Source of the DNA: Algoriphagus machipongonensis
Lineage (GTDB): Bacteria > Bacteroidota > Bacteroidia > Cytophagales > Cyclobacteriaceae
Length of the DNA: 64,000 bases
Direction of reading: 5' to 3'
NCBI RefSeq assembly: GCF_000166275.1
Contig: NZ_CM001023.1
Location: forward strand, 620,001 to 684,000
A program made the position numbers and the translations under genes. How positions within the stretch are numbered: position 1 is the stretch's first letter; every line of letters begins with the position of its first letter. Under the pieces are notes generated by a model. The model made no database searches, was not told the DNA's origin, and saw only the letters and a list, made by a program, of their open reading frames with translations. This document shows positions 17,569 to 26,939 of this stretch, in pieces.

Positions 17569-18369
17569 ATGTCTAATTTGAGTACCAGAGCCGAAAAGCT
17601 TGAAGCATTTGACCGATTATTAACCATCATGGATGAGCTTCGTGCTCAATGCCCTTGGGATAAAAAGCAAACTACTGAAAGTCTGAGGCATTTGACAATC
17701 GAAGAAACCTTTGAATTATCCGATGCGATATTGGAAGGAAATCCGGAGGAAATTAAAAAAGAGCTGGGAGATATTCTCTTGCACATTGTCTTTTATGCCA
17801 AGATTGGTTCCGAAGAAGAGACCTTCGATATCAAAACGATGATCGATTCTCTTTGTGAAAAATTAATCAGGAGACATCCGCATATCTATGGTGACGAATC
17901 TGCAGAAAACGATACTGAGGTCAAACAGAATTGGGAAAAGATAAAACTGAAGGAAAAGGGCAATGTTTCTGTACTAGGAGGCGTTCCAAAATCACTTCCA
18001 GCTTTAATAAAAGCCATGAGAATTCAGGATAAAGCGCGGGGAGTAGGATTTGACTGGGAAGAGAAAAGTCAAGTTTGGGAGAAGGTCGAGGAGGAAATGC
18101 AGGAATTTAAAGAGGAGTTTAATGTAGCAGATAATGCTCCTATTGATAAAGCCAAGGCTTCGGGTGAGTTTGGTGATCTCCTATTTTCTTTGATCAATTA
18201 TGCTCGCTTTATCGAGATTGATCCAGAAGAAGCCTTAGAAAGAACCAATCTCAAGTTTATCAAGCGATTTCAATATTTAGAAAGTGCTGCGAAAGAAGCA
18301 GGAAAAAATTTAGCTGATATGACTTTGTCCGAAATGGATGTGTTTTGGAATGAAGCAAAAGCAAAGTGA
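17569..18369 (+). CDS. mazG: Nucleoside triphosphate pyrophosphohydrolase MazG
   Basis: This house-cleaning NTP pyrophosphatase hydrolyses (d)NTPs to monophosphates. The 266-residue, two-domain form is present. The first MazG domain contains CPWDKKQTTESLRHLTIEETFEL near 30-52 and ELGDILLHIVFYA (metal ligands E-x-x-D). The second contains EFGDLLFSLINYARFI near 206. Both ExxE/ExxD helices are intact. The gene starts a compact + strand run with ridA (33 bp later) and a small membrane protein. No toxin-antitoxin partner is adjacent, as expected for the housekeeping enzyme. Confidence 0.93.
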   Translation: MSNLSTRAEKLEAFDRLLTIMDELRAQCPWDKKQTTESLRHLTIEETFELSDAILEGNPEEIKKELGDILLHIVFYAKIGSEEETFDIKTMIDSLCEKLIRRHPHIYGDESAENDTEVKQNWEKIKLKEKGNVSVLGGVPKSLPALIKAMRIQDKARGVGFDWEEKSQVWEKVEEEMQEFKEEFNVADNAPIDKAKASGEFGDLLFSLINYARFIEIDPEEALERTNLKFIKRFQYLESAAKEAGKNLADMTLSEMDVFWNEAKAK

Positions 18370-18402
18370 AAAGATTACCAATTTAGAATTAGAATAATAC
18401 CC

Positions 18403-18783
18403 ATGGCAAATCAGATTATTTACACAAAAGAAGCTCCTGCTCCTATCGGACCCTATTCTCAGGCCGTATTGGCAGGAAATACCCTTTATGTTTCAGGCCA
18501 AATCCCCTTGGACCCTGATACCGGTGAATTGATTAATGAAAACATTACCGAAGAGACACATGCGGTGATGAAAAATCTCGAGGCAGTGTTGAGGGCGGCA
18601 GGTTTTTCCTTTTCAGATGTGGTAAAATGCACGATTTTTATCAAAAGTATGGATGAGTTTGGTACGATCAATGACGCTTATGGGCAATACTTCAAAACAA
18701 ACCCTCCGGCCAGAGAAACAGTTGAAGTAAGTAAGCTTCCAAAAAATGTAAATGTGGAAATATCCTGTATTGCAACTAAATAA
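18403..18783 (+). CDS. ridA: RidA-family enamine/imine deaminase
   Basis: This 126-residue protein is of the YjgF/YER057c/UK114 family, which hydrolyses reactive 2-aminoacrylate and other imines released by PLP enzymes. Hallmarks are APAPIGPYSQAV at residues 11-22, VSGQIPLDPDTGEL, the catalytic Arg in NPPARETVEV near 105, and the closing KLPKNVNVEISCIAT. The size is exact for the family and the protein is cytosolic. It lies 33 bp after mazG and 6 bp before the next gene. Confidence 0.95.
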   Translation: MANQIIYTKEAPAPIGPYSQAVLAGNTLYVSGQIPLDPDTGELINENITEETHAVMKNLEAVLRAAGFSFSDVVKCTIFIKSMDEFGTINDAYGQYFKTNPPARETVEVSKLPKNVNVEISCIATK

Positions 18784-18789
18784 ATCGAT

Positions 18790-19275
18790 TTGAACCTATT
18801 GCCCTACCATAGTGAAACACTAGTAAGTGCCCTTTCAAAACCTGAGGTCTTGGGGCATTTAATTCGGGTAACAGCCGAGGTTAATTACCTGGATGTAAGG
18901 ACTCGTGGGGATCATACTATCTTATTTAATGGGATGGTGGGGCAAAAAGGCTTTAGAATTTCAAGAAAAGTAGATAAAGGAGATACCTTCCTTCCTTTGG
19001 TGCTGGGTCATGTGGAGGAAACCCCTAGAGGGAGCATCATTTTTTTGAAGTATAGATTGTTCCCCGGAGCCATCTTTTTTCTGGCTTTTTGGAGTTTGGT
19101 TTTATTGAGCTTCACTGGCTATTATTTTGGAGTGGATCAAAACTATTTCTATGGAGGTATTTGCTTATTGTTGGCCATTCTTAATTATGGATTGGCACTT
19201 TATTTTTTTAATAGGCAGTTGAAAGCTTCCCGAGCGATTTTTTACAAATTGATCAATTTCCAGTTAAAGGATTAA
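18790..19275 (+). CDS. Two-TM membrane protein of unknown function
   Basis: This 161-residue protein starts with TTG only 6 bp after the ridA stop, which suggests cotranscription; the nearest internal ATG would remove about a third of the chain. The first 85 residues are soluble. Two transmembrane helices follow (about 95-114 LFPGAIFFLAFWSLVLL and 121-142), ending with a basic tail. I recognise no family. Context (mazG-ridA) gives no functional hint. Confidence 0.6.
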   Translation: MNLLPYHSETLVSALSKPEVLGHLIRVTAEVNYLDVRTRGDHTILFNGMVGQKGFRISRKVDKGDTFLPLVLGHVEETPRGSIIFLKYRLFPGAIFFLAFWSLVLLSFTGYYFGVDQNYFYGGICLLLAILNYGLALYFFNRQLKASRAIFYKLINFQLKD

Positions 19276-19350
19276 TCTCCTGCTTTCAAGGAAAAAAGCC
19301 GCTAATAGCTTAATTTAGCGCCCGATAACCAATAAAAAATTCCTAAAATA

Positions 19351-20751
19351 ATGAGCATACGTATCGAGAAAGACACGATGGGGCCTGTAGAGGTGCCTGC
19401 TGACAAATACTGGGGCGCCCAAACTCAGAGATCTATCAATAATTTCAAAATTGGTGGAGAAAAAAATCAAATGCCCATCGAAATTATTCGTGCTTTTGCA
19501 ATATTGAAAAAAGCTGCTGCTTTTACCAATGCAGAGCTTGGCGTTTTAGATTCCACAAAAGCTGATGCAATTGCTTCAGTTTGTGATGAAATCCTGGAAG
19601 GTAAATTAGATGATCAGTTTCCACTAGTTGTTTGGCAAACTGGTTCTGGTACCCAGTCTAATATGAATACCAACGAAGTGATTGCTTATAGAGCTCACGT
19701 GAAATTGGGTGGTTCTCTTGAGGATGCCAAAAAGAAAATCCATCCCAACGATGATGTAAATAAATCTCAGTCTTCCAATGATACTTTTCCAACGGCCATG
19801 CATATCGCTGCCTACAAAATGGTTGTGGAAACCACATTGCCAGGAATGGAGAAGTTGAGAAACACGCTTCAGTCGAAAGTTGAATCTTTCCAAGAGGTGG
19901 TGAAGATTGGTAGAACGCACTTCATGGATGCTACACCTCTTACTCTAGGACAAGAATTTAGTGGTTATGTAGCTCAACTTGATCATGGAATCAGAGCGAT
20001 CAAAAACACCTTATCACATCTTTCTGAGTTAGCTTTAGGAGGTACTGCAGTGGGAACTGGTTTGAATACACCCGCCGGGTACTCTGAATTAGTGGCTAAA
20101 AAGATTGCTGAAATTTCGGATCAGCCATTTGTTACAGCACCTAATAAATTTGAAGCACTAGCGGCTCATGATGCTATGGTAGAAACTCATGGTGCGCTAA
20201 AGCAAGTTGCTGTTAGCTTGATGAAAATTGCCAATGACATTAGAATGCTTTCTTCAGGACCTAGATCAGGAATCGGTGAGATCTTGATTCCTGAAAATGA
20301 GCCGGGTTCTTCTATCATGCCAGGAAAAGTAAATCCTACTCAGGTGGAAGCCTTGACCATGGTGGCAGCTCAAGTAATGGGAAATGATGTAGCGATTACT
20401 ATTGGTGGAGCGACAGGACAATTTGAATTGAACGTATTTAAGCCATTGATCGCAGCAAACTTCTTACAGTCTGCAAGATTGATTGGAGATGCTTGCGTTT
20501 CCTTCAATGATAATTGTGCTGTGGGTATTAAGCCAAACATGCCGATGATCAAAAGACATCTTGAGAATTCCCTGATGCTTGTAACAGCATTGAATACTCA
20601 TATCGGATATGAAAATGCAGCAGCTATTGCCAAGAAAGCGCACAAAGAAGGGACAAGTCTTAGAGAAGCAGCGATCGCATTAGACTTGTTAACCTCTGAG
20701 CAGTTTGATGAGTGGGTACGTCCAGAAGATATGACTGGAAGCTTGAAATAA
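19351..20751 (+). CDS. fumC: Class II fumarate hydratase
   Basis: This TCA-cycle enzyme interconverts fumarate and malate. The 466-residue chain covers the whole family: [21 protein letters not shown] at the N-terminus, [13 protein letters not shown] near 99, [18 protein letters not shown] near 131-148, [12 protein letters not shown] (catalytic region) near 187, and the mobile signature loop [13 protein letters not shown] near 318 with the catalytic Ser. It is the oxygen-stable, iron-free class. The gene stands alone and ends in a strong shared terminator. Confidence 0.97.
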   Translation: MSIRIEKDTMGPVEVPADKYWGAQTQRSINNFKIGGEKNQMPIEIIRAFAILKKAAAFTNAELGVLDSTKADAIASVCDEILEGKLDDQFPLVVWQTGSGTQSNMNTNEVIAYRAHVKLGGSLEDAKKKIHPNDDVNKSQSSNDTFPTAMHIAAYKMVVETTLPGMEKLRNTLQSKVESFQEVVKIGRTHFMDATPLTLGQEFSGYVAQLDHGIRAIKNTLSHLSELALGGTAVGTGLNTPAGYSELVAKKIAEISDQPFVTAPNKFEALAAHDAMVETHGALKQVAVSLMKIANDIRMLSSGPRSGIGEILIPENEPGSSIMPGKVNPTQVEALTMVAAQVMGNDVAITIGGATGQFELNVFKPLIAANFLQSARLIGDACVSFNDNCAVGIKPNMPMIKRHLENSLMLVTALNTHIGYENAAAIAKKAHKEGTSLREAAIALDLLTSEQFDEWVRPEDMTGSLK

Positions 20752-20770
20752 GTGATTTCAATACACGAAA

Positions 20771-20817
20771 AAAGCCTGGTTCTGAATAGAGCCAGGCTTT
20801 CCTATTTTTTATACTAG
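20771..20817 (+). terminator. Terminator between fumC and the dicarboxylate symporter gene
   Basis: A 13-bp stem AAAGCCTGGTTCT / AGAGCCAGGCTTT (one G-T wobble, GAAT loop) is followed by a T-rich run. It lies between convergent genes and probably works for both. Confidence 0.88.
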
Positions 20818-20823
20818 TGTGGT

Positions 20824-22152
20824 CTATTGATTGGGGGTCAATGGATTAGACTTTCTGATTAATCCATCAGGAAGTTCTCCTTCTGTGCTTGCCACGATGG
20901 TACAAACCGTCGCATCTCCAGTAACATTTACGACCGTTCTAAACATATCCAATATTCTATCAGGAGCAATGATCAGGGCAATGCCAGCCGCTGGGACACC
21001 AATAGATTCAAGAACAATGATTAGCATAATCAATCCTGCTCCAGGCACACCTGCAGACCCAATGGAAGCTAAAGTGGCTGTTAATACGATCATCAATTGC
21101 TGTGTAAGGGTCAAGTCCATTCCTAATGCCTGAGCAATGAATACTGCTGCAACACCTTGATAGAGACTTGTACCGTCCATGTTGACGGTAGCTCCCAAGG
21201 GAAGCACGAAACTTGAAATCTCTTCAGAAACTCCAAGCTCTTCTTCTACCTGCTTCATGGTCACGGGTAATGTTGCAGAACTTGAACTTGTGGAAAACGC
21301 CAATAGTTGAGCTGGGCGAATTGCTTTGAAAAAATCCTTGTATTTCACTTTGGTGAAAGACATTAAAATGGAAGGATAAATTACCAATATCATGGTAAAT
21401 AACCCTGCTACCACGACCAAGCTATATTTCAATAAAGCTAGAAGCAATTGAACTGCAGATTCTGGATTATCTCCAGCAATCTCCACTATTAGTGATGCCA
21501 TCAAAGCAAAAACACCATAAGGGGCAATCAGCATGATGTAATTAACTATTTGTATGATCACATCATTCATTCCGTCGAAGAATGCTATGACGGGTTCTGC
21601 TTTGGATTTCTGAATCTTCAATAAGGAAACTCCGACGATAATTGCAAAGAAAACAACCTGAAGCATGGCTCCATTGTCTGTTGCTGCTTGGAAAACGTTT
21701 TGTGGTACAATATCTACCAAAGGCTGTAATGGACTTTGCTGTTGTAGTTCGGCTGCCTGTCCTACTCTAGAACCAGCATCCCCCTCATACAAAGTCATTA
21801 AGCTTTCCCTGGTTTCTGGAGGTAAGCTTTTACCTGGAGCAAAGATATTTACCAGAATTAGACCGATGGAAATAGCTACCACCGTAGTCAGTAAATAGGT
21901 TAATATCGTTTTACCACCAATTCGACTTAATTTTGAAATATCTCCTAAGTTGGAAACCCCTACAATCAGTGAGGCGAAAACCAAGGGAACAGCGATCATT
22001 TTCAGGGAGTTGATAAAGATCGTTCCTATAGGTTTTATGTAATCCAGAGTGAATGAATTAGGGATAGCAGTTTTGATCACCACTAATCCAAAGATTAAAC
22101 CCAGGACTAGGCCTATGATGATTTGAGTGTGTAAGGGTATTTTTTTCAACAT
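20824..22152 (-). CDS. Dicarboxylate/amino acid:cation symporter (DAACS family)
   Basis: This inner-membrane secondary transporter takes up C4-dicarboxylates or acidic amino acids with protons or Na+. The 442-residue chain has the family's eight helices and two re-entrant loops. The Ser-rich hairpin FSTSSSSATLPVTMKQ near residue 287 and the NMDGTSLYQGVAAVFIAQ segment (helix 7 substrate/cation motif) near 330 are both intact. I cannot separate GltP, GltT and DctA from sequence. It is the last gene of a - strand run after batD-like and aroC (20 bp gap). Confidence 0.92.
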   Translation of the reverse strand: MLKKIPLHTQIIIGLVLGLIFGLVVIKTAIPNSFTLDYIKPIGTIFINSLKMIAVPLVFASLIVGVSNLGDISKLSRIGGKTILTYLLTTVVAISIGLILVNIFAPGKSLPPETRESLMTLYEGDAGSRVGQAAELQQQSPLQPLVDIVPQNVFQAATDNGAMLQVVFFAIIVGVSLLKIQKSKAEPVIAFFDGMNDVIIQIVNYIMLIAPYGVFALMASLIVEIAGDNPESAVQLLLALLKYSLVVVAGLFTMILVIYPSILMSFTKVKYKDFFKAIRPAQLLAFSTSSSSATLPVTMKQVEEELGVSEEISSFVLPLGATVNMDGTSLYQGVAAVFIAQALGMDLTLTQQLMIVLTATLASIGSAGVPGAGLIMLIIVLESIGVPAAGIALIIAPDRILDMFRTVVNVTGDATVCTIVASTEGELPDGLIRKSNPLTPNQ

Positions 22153-22171
22153 GTATTAGGCTTTTAAAAAC

Positions 22172-23248
22172 TTACAGTTTATTGCTTTTTGCCAATAATA
22201 TATAATCAGCTATTACCAAGGCCGCCATTGCTTCCACAATCGGTACCGCTCTTGGCACTACACAGGGATCATGTCGACCTTTACCCGAAACGGTTACAGA
22301 TTCTCCAGACTCATTGACAGAGTCCTGATCTTTCATAATCGTTGCCACTGGTTTGAAAGCCACACGGAAATAAATATCTTCTCCGTTGGAAATTCCACCT
22401 TGGATTCCGCCAGAATGATTCGTCGCTGTTTTGATATGGTCACCCTCTTTGACAAAAGTGTCATTATGATCTGAGCCTCTCATTTTCACACCCTCAAAGC
22501 CACTGCCGTATTCAAAACCTTTTACTGCATTGATGCTAAGCATCGCTTTGCCTAGTTCGGCATGTAATCGATCAAAAACAGGCTCTCCAATCCCAGCAGG
22601 AGTATTTTGGATTACACAGGTAACGACACCGCCTATGGTGTCCCGATCAAGTCTTACCGAATCAATCAACTGGATCATTTTGTCTGCCATCTCAGGATCT
22701 GGGCATCTGATAATATTATCTTCTGCTGAAGCCAAGTTCATTTCCTGATAGGGTTTCTCTAGTTTGAGTTCGCCTACCTGAGTGACAAATGCTTGTAAAT
22801 TGATGCCATAATGATCTAACAATTGCTTAGCTATTGCTCCAGCTGCTACTCTGGCTGCAGTTTCGCGAGCACTACTTCTTCCTCCACCACGGTAATCTCT
22901 AATCCCATACTTTTCAAAATAAGTGTAATCTGCATGGGAGGGACGAAATTTATCAGCAATATGAGAATAGTCTTTACTCTTTTGGTCTGCATTTCGGATG
23001 ACAATCCCTATAGGTGTTCCAGTTGATTTTCCTTCAAAAACTCCAGAAAGCACCTCGATTTCATCCTCTTCTTTTCGTTGCGTAGTGATTTTGGATTGTC
23101 CAGGTTTTCTCCTTTGCATTTCCAGACGAATCTTCTCTTCATCAATAGGAAGTCCTGCCGGACAGCCTTCCAAAATTACTCCTAAAGCTACTCCATGAGA
23201 TTCACCAAAAGTGGTGATCTTGAATAGCTTACCAAATGTATTACCCAT
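22172..23248 (-). CDS. aroC: Chorismate synthase
   Basis: This is the last enzyme of the shikimate pathway, converting EPSP to chorismate with reduced FMN. The 358-residue chain has the family signatures: [18 protein letters not shown] at residues 15-32, the Arg-rich region [21 protein letters not shown] near 120-140, and [12 protein letters not shown] near 278. All expected active-site His and Arg residues are present. The start codon overlaps the stop of the upstream BatD-like gene (TAATG), indicating translational coupling between the two. Confidence 0.96.
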   Translation of the reverse strand: MGNTFGKLFKITTFGESHGVALGVILEGCPAGLPIDEEKIRLEMQRRKPGQSKITTQRKEEDEIEVLSGVFEGKSTGTPIGIVIRNADQKSKDYSHIADKFRPSHADYTYFEKYGIRDYRGGGRSSARETAARVAAGAIAKQLLDHYGINLQAFVTQVGELKLEKPYQEMNLASAEDNIIRCPDPEMADKMIQLIDSVRLDRDTIGGVVTCVIQNTPAGIGEPVFDRLHAELGKAMLSINAVKGFEYGSGFEGVKMRGSDHNDTFVKEGDHIKTATNHSGGIQGGISNGEDIYFRVAFKPVATIMKDQDSVNESGESVTVSGKGRHDPCVVPRAVPIVEAMAALVIADYILLAKSNKL

Positions 23249-24687
23249 TATTTCTTTCTTATGATCAAAATTGCCAATAAAATGACGGCTGCTAACAAAA
23301 GCATGTTGATCGCTGTGGTAAAATAGTATTTATATTGCTCGTTTAAAAACCGATTATCTTCAACATCGATTCGATCATATAGCCCTCCTAATCGTTGATT
23401 GGATAAGGCTTGGTTTACTTTACTTTCTCCTACAACCTTAATTGCAGCTTGGGGTCTCAGCGTATCATACACAGCTCTTGCTGGGTCAAAATAAATCCAT
23501 TCAAAATGATCTGCCAAATTTACATCACCTGCTTCATTGATTGTGATGTAATAATTAAACTCCTTGATTCCAGAAACTCGCCCATATCCACGGTTGATTT
23601 GTTGGCGGACATTGGGGTCATAAGTATTTAAATTGGTGGTAGAAATCTTTCTGGGAGCTTGAATCGCATTGATATTCCCTACACCGCTGATTCCAAAGCT
23701 GTAGTCAAAACCCTGTCCAGTTTCCACTTCAATGTTTTTGATGTTTTCCCTGATTTGGTACTCACCAACGCTTACATCATTCTTAAGAGGATGTGGAGGT
23801 AGAGGTTTTACTTTGATTTTTTTAGCGCTGGAATAAAAGGTCTTGAAATCTTCCTGACGATTGGCACCAAAGAAGGTCGGGTTTTTAGCCACTTTGTACT
23901 TTATCATTTCCCAGGAAATCGGAGGAACTTCGATTTCACCTTCTGAAAATGGGAAAAATGTAGCTTCAAATACTTTGTATCGTACCCAGCGTTTTCCATT
24001 GATGGTTACCTGCTCAGGCTCGATATTGGTGATATTATAATTTTCCTCCCAAACTTCTTTTGGTTTTACTTTTTTGAGAATCTCATCCAATTGCCTGCCG
24101 GGCTCATAAAATTGAAATGGGGCTTGGTTCGTTTCAGACATATAAAATGCCAAAGTGAGGTTAAATCCTTCACCTACATAAACCTCCTCTTTATCTACTG
24201 CCAAAGAAAAGAAAGCATCGTCATCGACTTCTACATACTCAGGTTCCTCCACTGCAGACCTACCAAAGAAATCTGCAAAAGGATCCTGGGCTCTGCTTGC
24301 AGAAGACTGAGCATCTCCTACGGTAATGGTTTTCCCTTGAGATGAATAGGCTTGTCCATTTATTGTGACCTCAAATGAGGGTAAACTGAAGTTTCCTTTT
24401 CGAGTAGGTTTATAGTATTGGATAATACTGTTGGAACTACTCATTTGTCCATTGATCAGGTTCATGGAAGAAGATTGCGAAATCCCCTGCTTTTGAAAGC
24501 TTGGTATTTCAGGAAACTGATCGTAGGATTTTATTTTGTCATTTGATAAGGTTACTTTAATAGTAAATGTTTCATTCAATCCAATTTCATCGGGGCCCAG
24601 TTCGATTTGAACATCCTGGGCATGGGCTTTACTAAAAAATAGTAAAGTCATGCATACCAAAGTTGTTTGAAGAATCGTTTTTATCAT
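23248..24687 (-). CDS. BatD-like (oxygen-tolerance family) exported membrane protein
   Basis: The 479-residue product has a signal peptide ([11 protein letters not shown], cleavage about 23), an extracytoplasmic BatD domain with immunoglobulin-like strands ([41 protein letters not shown]), and a C-terminal transmembrane helix ([20 protein letters not shown]). BatD belongs to the Bacteroides aerotolerance operon with MoxR and VWA proteins. None of those partners is here, and the chain is shorter than operon BatD proteins as I recall them, so this looks like an orphan paralogue. Its stop overlaps the aroC start by one base. Confidence 0.8.
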   Translation of the reverse strand: MIKTILQTTLVCMTLLFFSKAHAQDVQIELGPDEIGLNETFTIKVTLSNDKIKSYDQFPEIPSFQKQGISQSSSMNLINGQMSSSNSIIQYYKPTRKGNFSLPSFEVTINGQAYSSQGKTITVGDAQSSASRAQDPFADFFGRSAVEEPEYVEVDDDAFFSLAVDKEEVYVGEGFNLTLAFYMSETNQAPFQFYEPGRQLDEILKKVKPKEVWEENYNITNIEPEQVTINGKRWVRYKVFEATFFPFSEGEIEVPPISWEMIKYKVAKNPTFFGANRQEDFKTFYSSAKKIKVKPLPPHPLKNDVSVGEYQIRENIKNIEVETGQGFDYSFGISGVGNINAIQAPRKISTTNLNTYDPNVRQQINRGYGRVSGIKEFNYYITINEAGDVNLADHFEWIYFDPARAVYDTLRPQAAIKVVGESKVNQALSNQRLGGLYDRIDVEDNRFLNEQYKYYFTTAINMLLLAAVILLAILIIRKK

Positions 24688-24802
24688 GGTTGCGAAATTA
24701 GGAAATATTCTTTTTTAAGATGTCTTAATTAACGTAACAAACGGAGAAAACCATCCGTACTTCTAGATAATTTCAGTTAATAAACCCTAAACTCTTTAAA
24801 CT

Positions 24803-24988
24803 ATGATAGAATATGTGAAGACCATCCTACAAAAAGTCAGCTTTAGTACATATTTGTTTGAGCGTGAATTGAGGAAAGGCCTGAAGCTTATTTTACCTGA
24901 TGAGCTAGAAGATTTTAGAAATTGGTGCTATGCTAAATTTGGTAATGTGCACCAAAGTACGCTCAATCGATGTTTTGTTCCAGCTTAA
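24803..24988 (+). CDS. Small conserved-looking cytosolic protein, unknown function
   Basis: This 61-residue protein (MIEYVKTILQKVSFSTYLFE at the start) is predicted all-helical, with no signal or TM helix. It has a good ATG, its own upstream region and a strong terminator 7 bp after the stop, all supporting a real gene. The pattern of early hydrophobics, a Lys/Leu helix and a WCYAKFG block resembles short uncharacterised Bacteroidota proteins I have seen, but I cannot name a family. Confidence 0.65.
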   Translation: MIEYVKTILQKVSFSTYLFERELRKGLKLILPDELEDFRNWCYAKFGNVHQSTLNRCFVPA

Positions 24989-24995
24989 AAATGAT

Positions 24996-25035
24996 AAAAG
25001 CCCCATTCCATTAAAGGTCCGGGGCTTTTCTTTGG
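24996..25035 (+). terminator. Terminator between the 61-aa protein gene and amtB
   Basis: The stem AAAAGCCCC / GGGGCTTTT with a 16-nt loop is followed by a T-rich stretch. It lies between convergent genes. Confidence 0.8.
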
Positions 25036-25060
25036 TTGGTGGTTTGTGGTAGTATTATTT

Positions 25061-26290
25061 TTAATCTTTTGTTGAAAAGTCAGGATAAGCACTCATAGAG
25101 TGTTCATTGATATCCAATCCTTCGGTTTCTTCATTTTCAGGGACTCTAATTCCAATGGTCTTTTTCAAAGTGAAGAAAATGATCCAGCTAAAGGCTACAC
25201 AAAATACTCCTACAGCTGCAACCCCGATTAATTGGGAAACAAATTGACTCATTCCTGCAAGGTCACCGAAGATGCCTACTGCTAAAGTTCCCCAGATACC
25301 TCCTACCAAGTGAACAGAGATGGCTCCTACTGGATCGTCAATTTTAACTTTGTCGAAGAAAACAACCGCGAAGACGATCAATGCTCCTCCAACGAATCCG
25401 ATGATAGCAGATTCTCCTACGCCCATTTGATCAGCACCTGCTGTAATTCCTACAAGGCCTGCAAGAATACCATTAAGTACCATGGTGATATCATAGGTCT
25501 TAAACTTCAAATAAGAAATTATTAATGCTCCGAAAGCTCCTGCTGAAGCCGCGATACATGTGGTCACAAATACTTTAGAAACTAAGCCAGGGTCTGCACT
25601 TAATACAGATCCACCGTTGAATCCAAACCATCCAAACCAAAGCAAGAATACGCCTACTGTAGCCATTGGGATGTTATGTCCAGGGATAGCTTTCATTCCT
25701 CTTTCTGTGTATTTTTCAATTCTTGGACCTAATAAGGTAGCTCCAACCAATGCTCCCCAACCACCGACAGAGTGGACAATTGTGGAACCTGCAAAATCGT
25801 AGAATGGGGTAGAAAGCGCATCAAGGAACCCACCTCCCCATTTCCACATGCCCACGATAGGATAACAGATCGCTACATATAAAATGGAGAAAAAGATGAA
25901 TGGGCCTAATTTTACACGTTCTGCTACCGCACCTGATACAATCGTAGCTGCAGTAGCCGCAAACATGGCCTGAAAGATAAAGTCTGTAAAGAAGGTGTAA
26001 CCTTCATTATAATTGCTGGTGTCCCAACCTTCAGGAAGAGGAAGTCCAAATCCTGCAAATCCAAAGAAGGATCCTGCATAATCAGATCCTGGGTACATTA
26101 AATTAAACCCTACAAATGCGTAGGTTAAAAGTCCGATTGCTGGAATAATCGTGTTTTTAAATAGTATGTTAACCGTGTTTTTTTGCCTTGTCAAGCCAGC
26201 TTCCAAACTGGCAAATCCCAAGTGCATGATAAAGACCATCGTAGTGGCCACCATCATCCAGAGATTATTGACGGTAAATAATTCTTGCAT
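25061..26290 (-). CDS. amtB: Ammonium transporter
   Basis: This inner-membrane Amt/Mep/Rh channel conducts ammonium. The 409-residue chain has eleven predicted helices and the conserved pore segments: GLTRQKNTVNILFKN near 33, AGSTIVHSVGGWGALVGATLLGPR near 165 (first pore His), WFGWFGFNGGS near 218, and SVHLVGGIWGTLAVGIF near 325 (second pore His). It sits 33 bp downstream of the PII gene on the same strand, the usual glnK-amtB pair, in which PII blocks the channel at high nitrogen. Confidence 0.96.
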   Translation of the reverse strand: MQELFTVNNLWMMVATTMVFIMHLGFASLEAGLTRQKNTVNILFKNTIIPAIGLLTYAFVGFNLMYPGSDYAGSFFGFAGFGLPLPEGWDTSNYNEGYTFFTDFIFQAMFAATAATIVSGAVAERVKLGPFIFFSILYVAICYPIVGMWKWGGGFLDALSTPFYDFAGSTIVHSVGGWGALVGATLLGPRIEKYTERGMKAIPGHNIPMATVGVFLLWFGWFGFNGGSVLSADPGLVSKVFVTTCIAASAGAFGALIISYLKFKTYDITMVLNGILAGLVGITAGADQMGVGESAIIGFVGGALIVFAVVFFDKVKIDDPVGAISVHLVGGIWGTLAVGIFGDLAGMSQFVSQLIGVAAVGVFCVAFSWIIFFTLKKTIGIRVPENEETEGLDINEHSMSAYPDFSTKD

Positions 26291-26323
26291 AGGTTTGATT
26301 GTCTTTGAGTGAAAATGATAGAA

Positions 26324-26662
26324 TTAAAGCGCTTGTTCGCCTTGGTCGTTATTTCGGATTCTATGAGCTTCCAAAACATCATAGACAAAGATTTTCCCAT
26401 CACCAACCTCTCCAGTTTTACCTTCTGTTAGGATGCAGTTGATTACGGGTTCTACCAATTCGTCTACAGTGACTATTTCCAATTTGGTTCTTGGAATGTA
26501 GGTTGGTTCATAAGCAACACCTCTATAGGTTTGCTGCTTTGCATGCTCCAATCCCATCCCTTTCACTTCATAAAAGGTCAAGAACTTCACGCCCAATCCT
26601 GCCACGCAAGAATGGATCTGCTCAAATCGTGAAGTCCGAATGATTGCCTCGATTTTTTTCAT
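26324..26662 (-). CDS. Nitrogen regulatory protein P-II (GlnK/GlnB)
   Basis: This 112-residue signal-transduction protein binds ATP/ADP and 2-oxoglutarate and docks on AmtB. It starts KKIEAIIRTSRFEQI. The T-loop carries Tyr 51 (RGVAYEP), the position uridylylated in many proteobacterial PII proteins. The ATP-binding B-loop reads KTGEVGDGKIFVYDV near 82-96. Linkage to amtB 33 bp downstream favours a GlnK role. Confidence 0.95.
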   Translation of the reverse strand: MKKIEAIIRTSRFEQIHSCVAGLGVKFLTFYEVKGMGLEHAKQQTYRGVAYEPTYIPRTKLEIVTVDELVEPVINCILTEGKTGEVGDGKIFVYDVLEAHRIRNNDQGEQAL

Positions 26663-26701
26663 TTTTCACAATGGGTTTAGTGGTTTATTGAAATATCGGC
26701 A

Positions 26702-26733
26702 TGAAGGTAATAGAAAAATTAAATCTAAATCAA
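26702..26733 (-). promoter_or_regulatory. Possible promoter of glnK-amtB
   Basis: Reading the minus strand, TTG (26731-26733) is followed after 21 nt by TACCTTCA (26702-26709), a near match to the Bacteroidota -33/-7 pattern TTTG...TAnnTTTG. It lies 40 bp ahead of the PII start codon. The -7 box is imperfect. I found no convincing sigma-54 box in this intergenic region. Confidence 0.25.
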
Positions 26734-26887
26734 TACCAAGTTATTTTTTTAACTGAGAAAATCAAAAGAAACATAATTCAGGAAATTTGTGGGTTAAAAA
26801 ACTTAGTGATGAGCGTTTAGAAGTGATTTTTTTTAAAATTCAGGGTGTTTCAATAGCTGCAATTAATGAAAATGATGATTTTTTGAA

Positions 26888-26918
26888 TTTGTGTCCCGTG
26901 AATAAAAAATTATTTTTG
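26888..26918 (+). promoter_or_regulatory. Bacteroidota-type promoter of the nucleotidyltransferase gene
   Basis: TTTG (26888-26891), a 19-nt spacer and TATTTTTG (26911-26918) match the Bacteroidota primary-sigma consensus exactly (TTTG, 19-21 nt, TAnnTTTG). Transcription should start near 26925, giving a leader of about 15 nt before the ATG at 26940. Confidence 0.6.
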
Positions 26919-26939
26919 CCATCAGATTATTAATTAACT

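Noticed and set aside
18490..18671. Leftward reading frame inside ridA
   Set aside because: It is the antisense of a well-conserved gene with no independent support.
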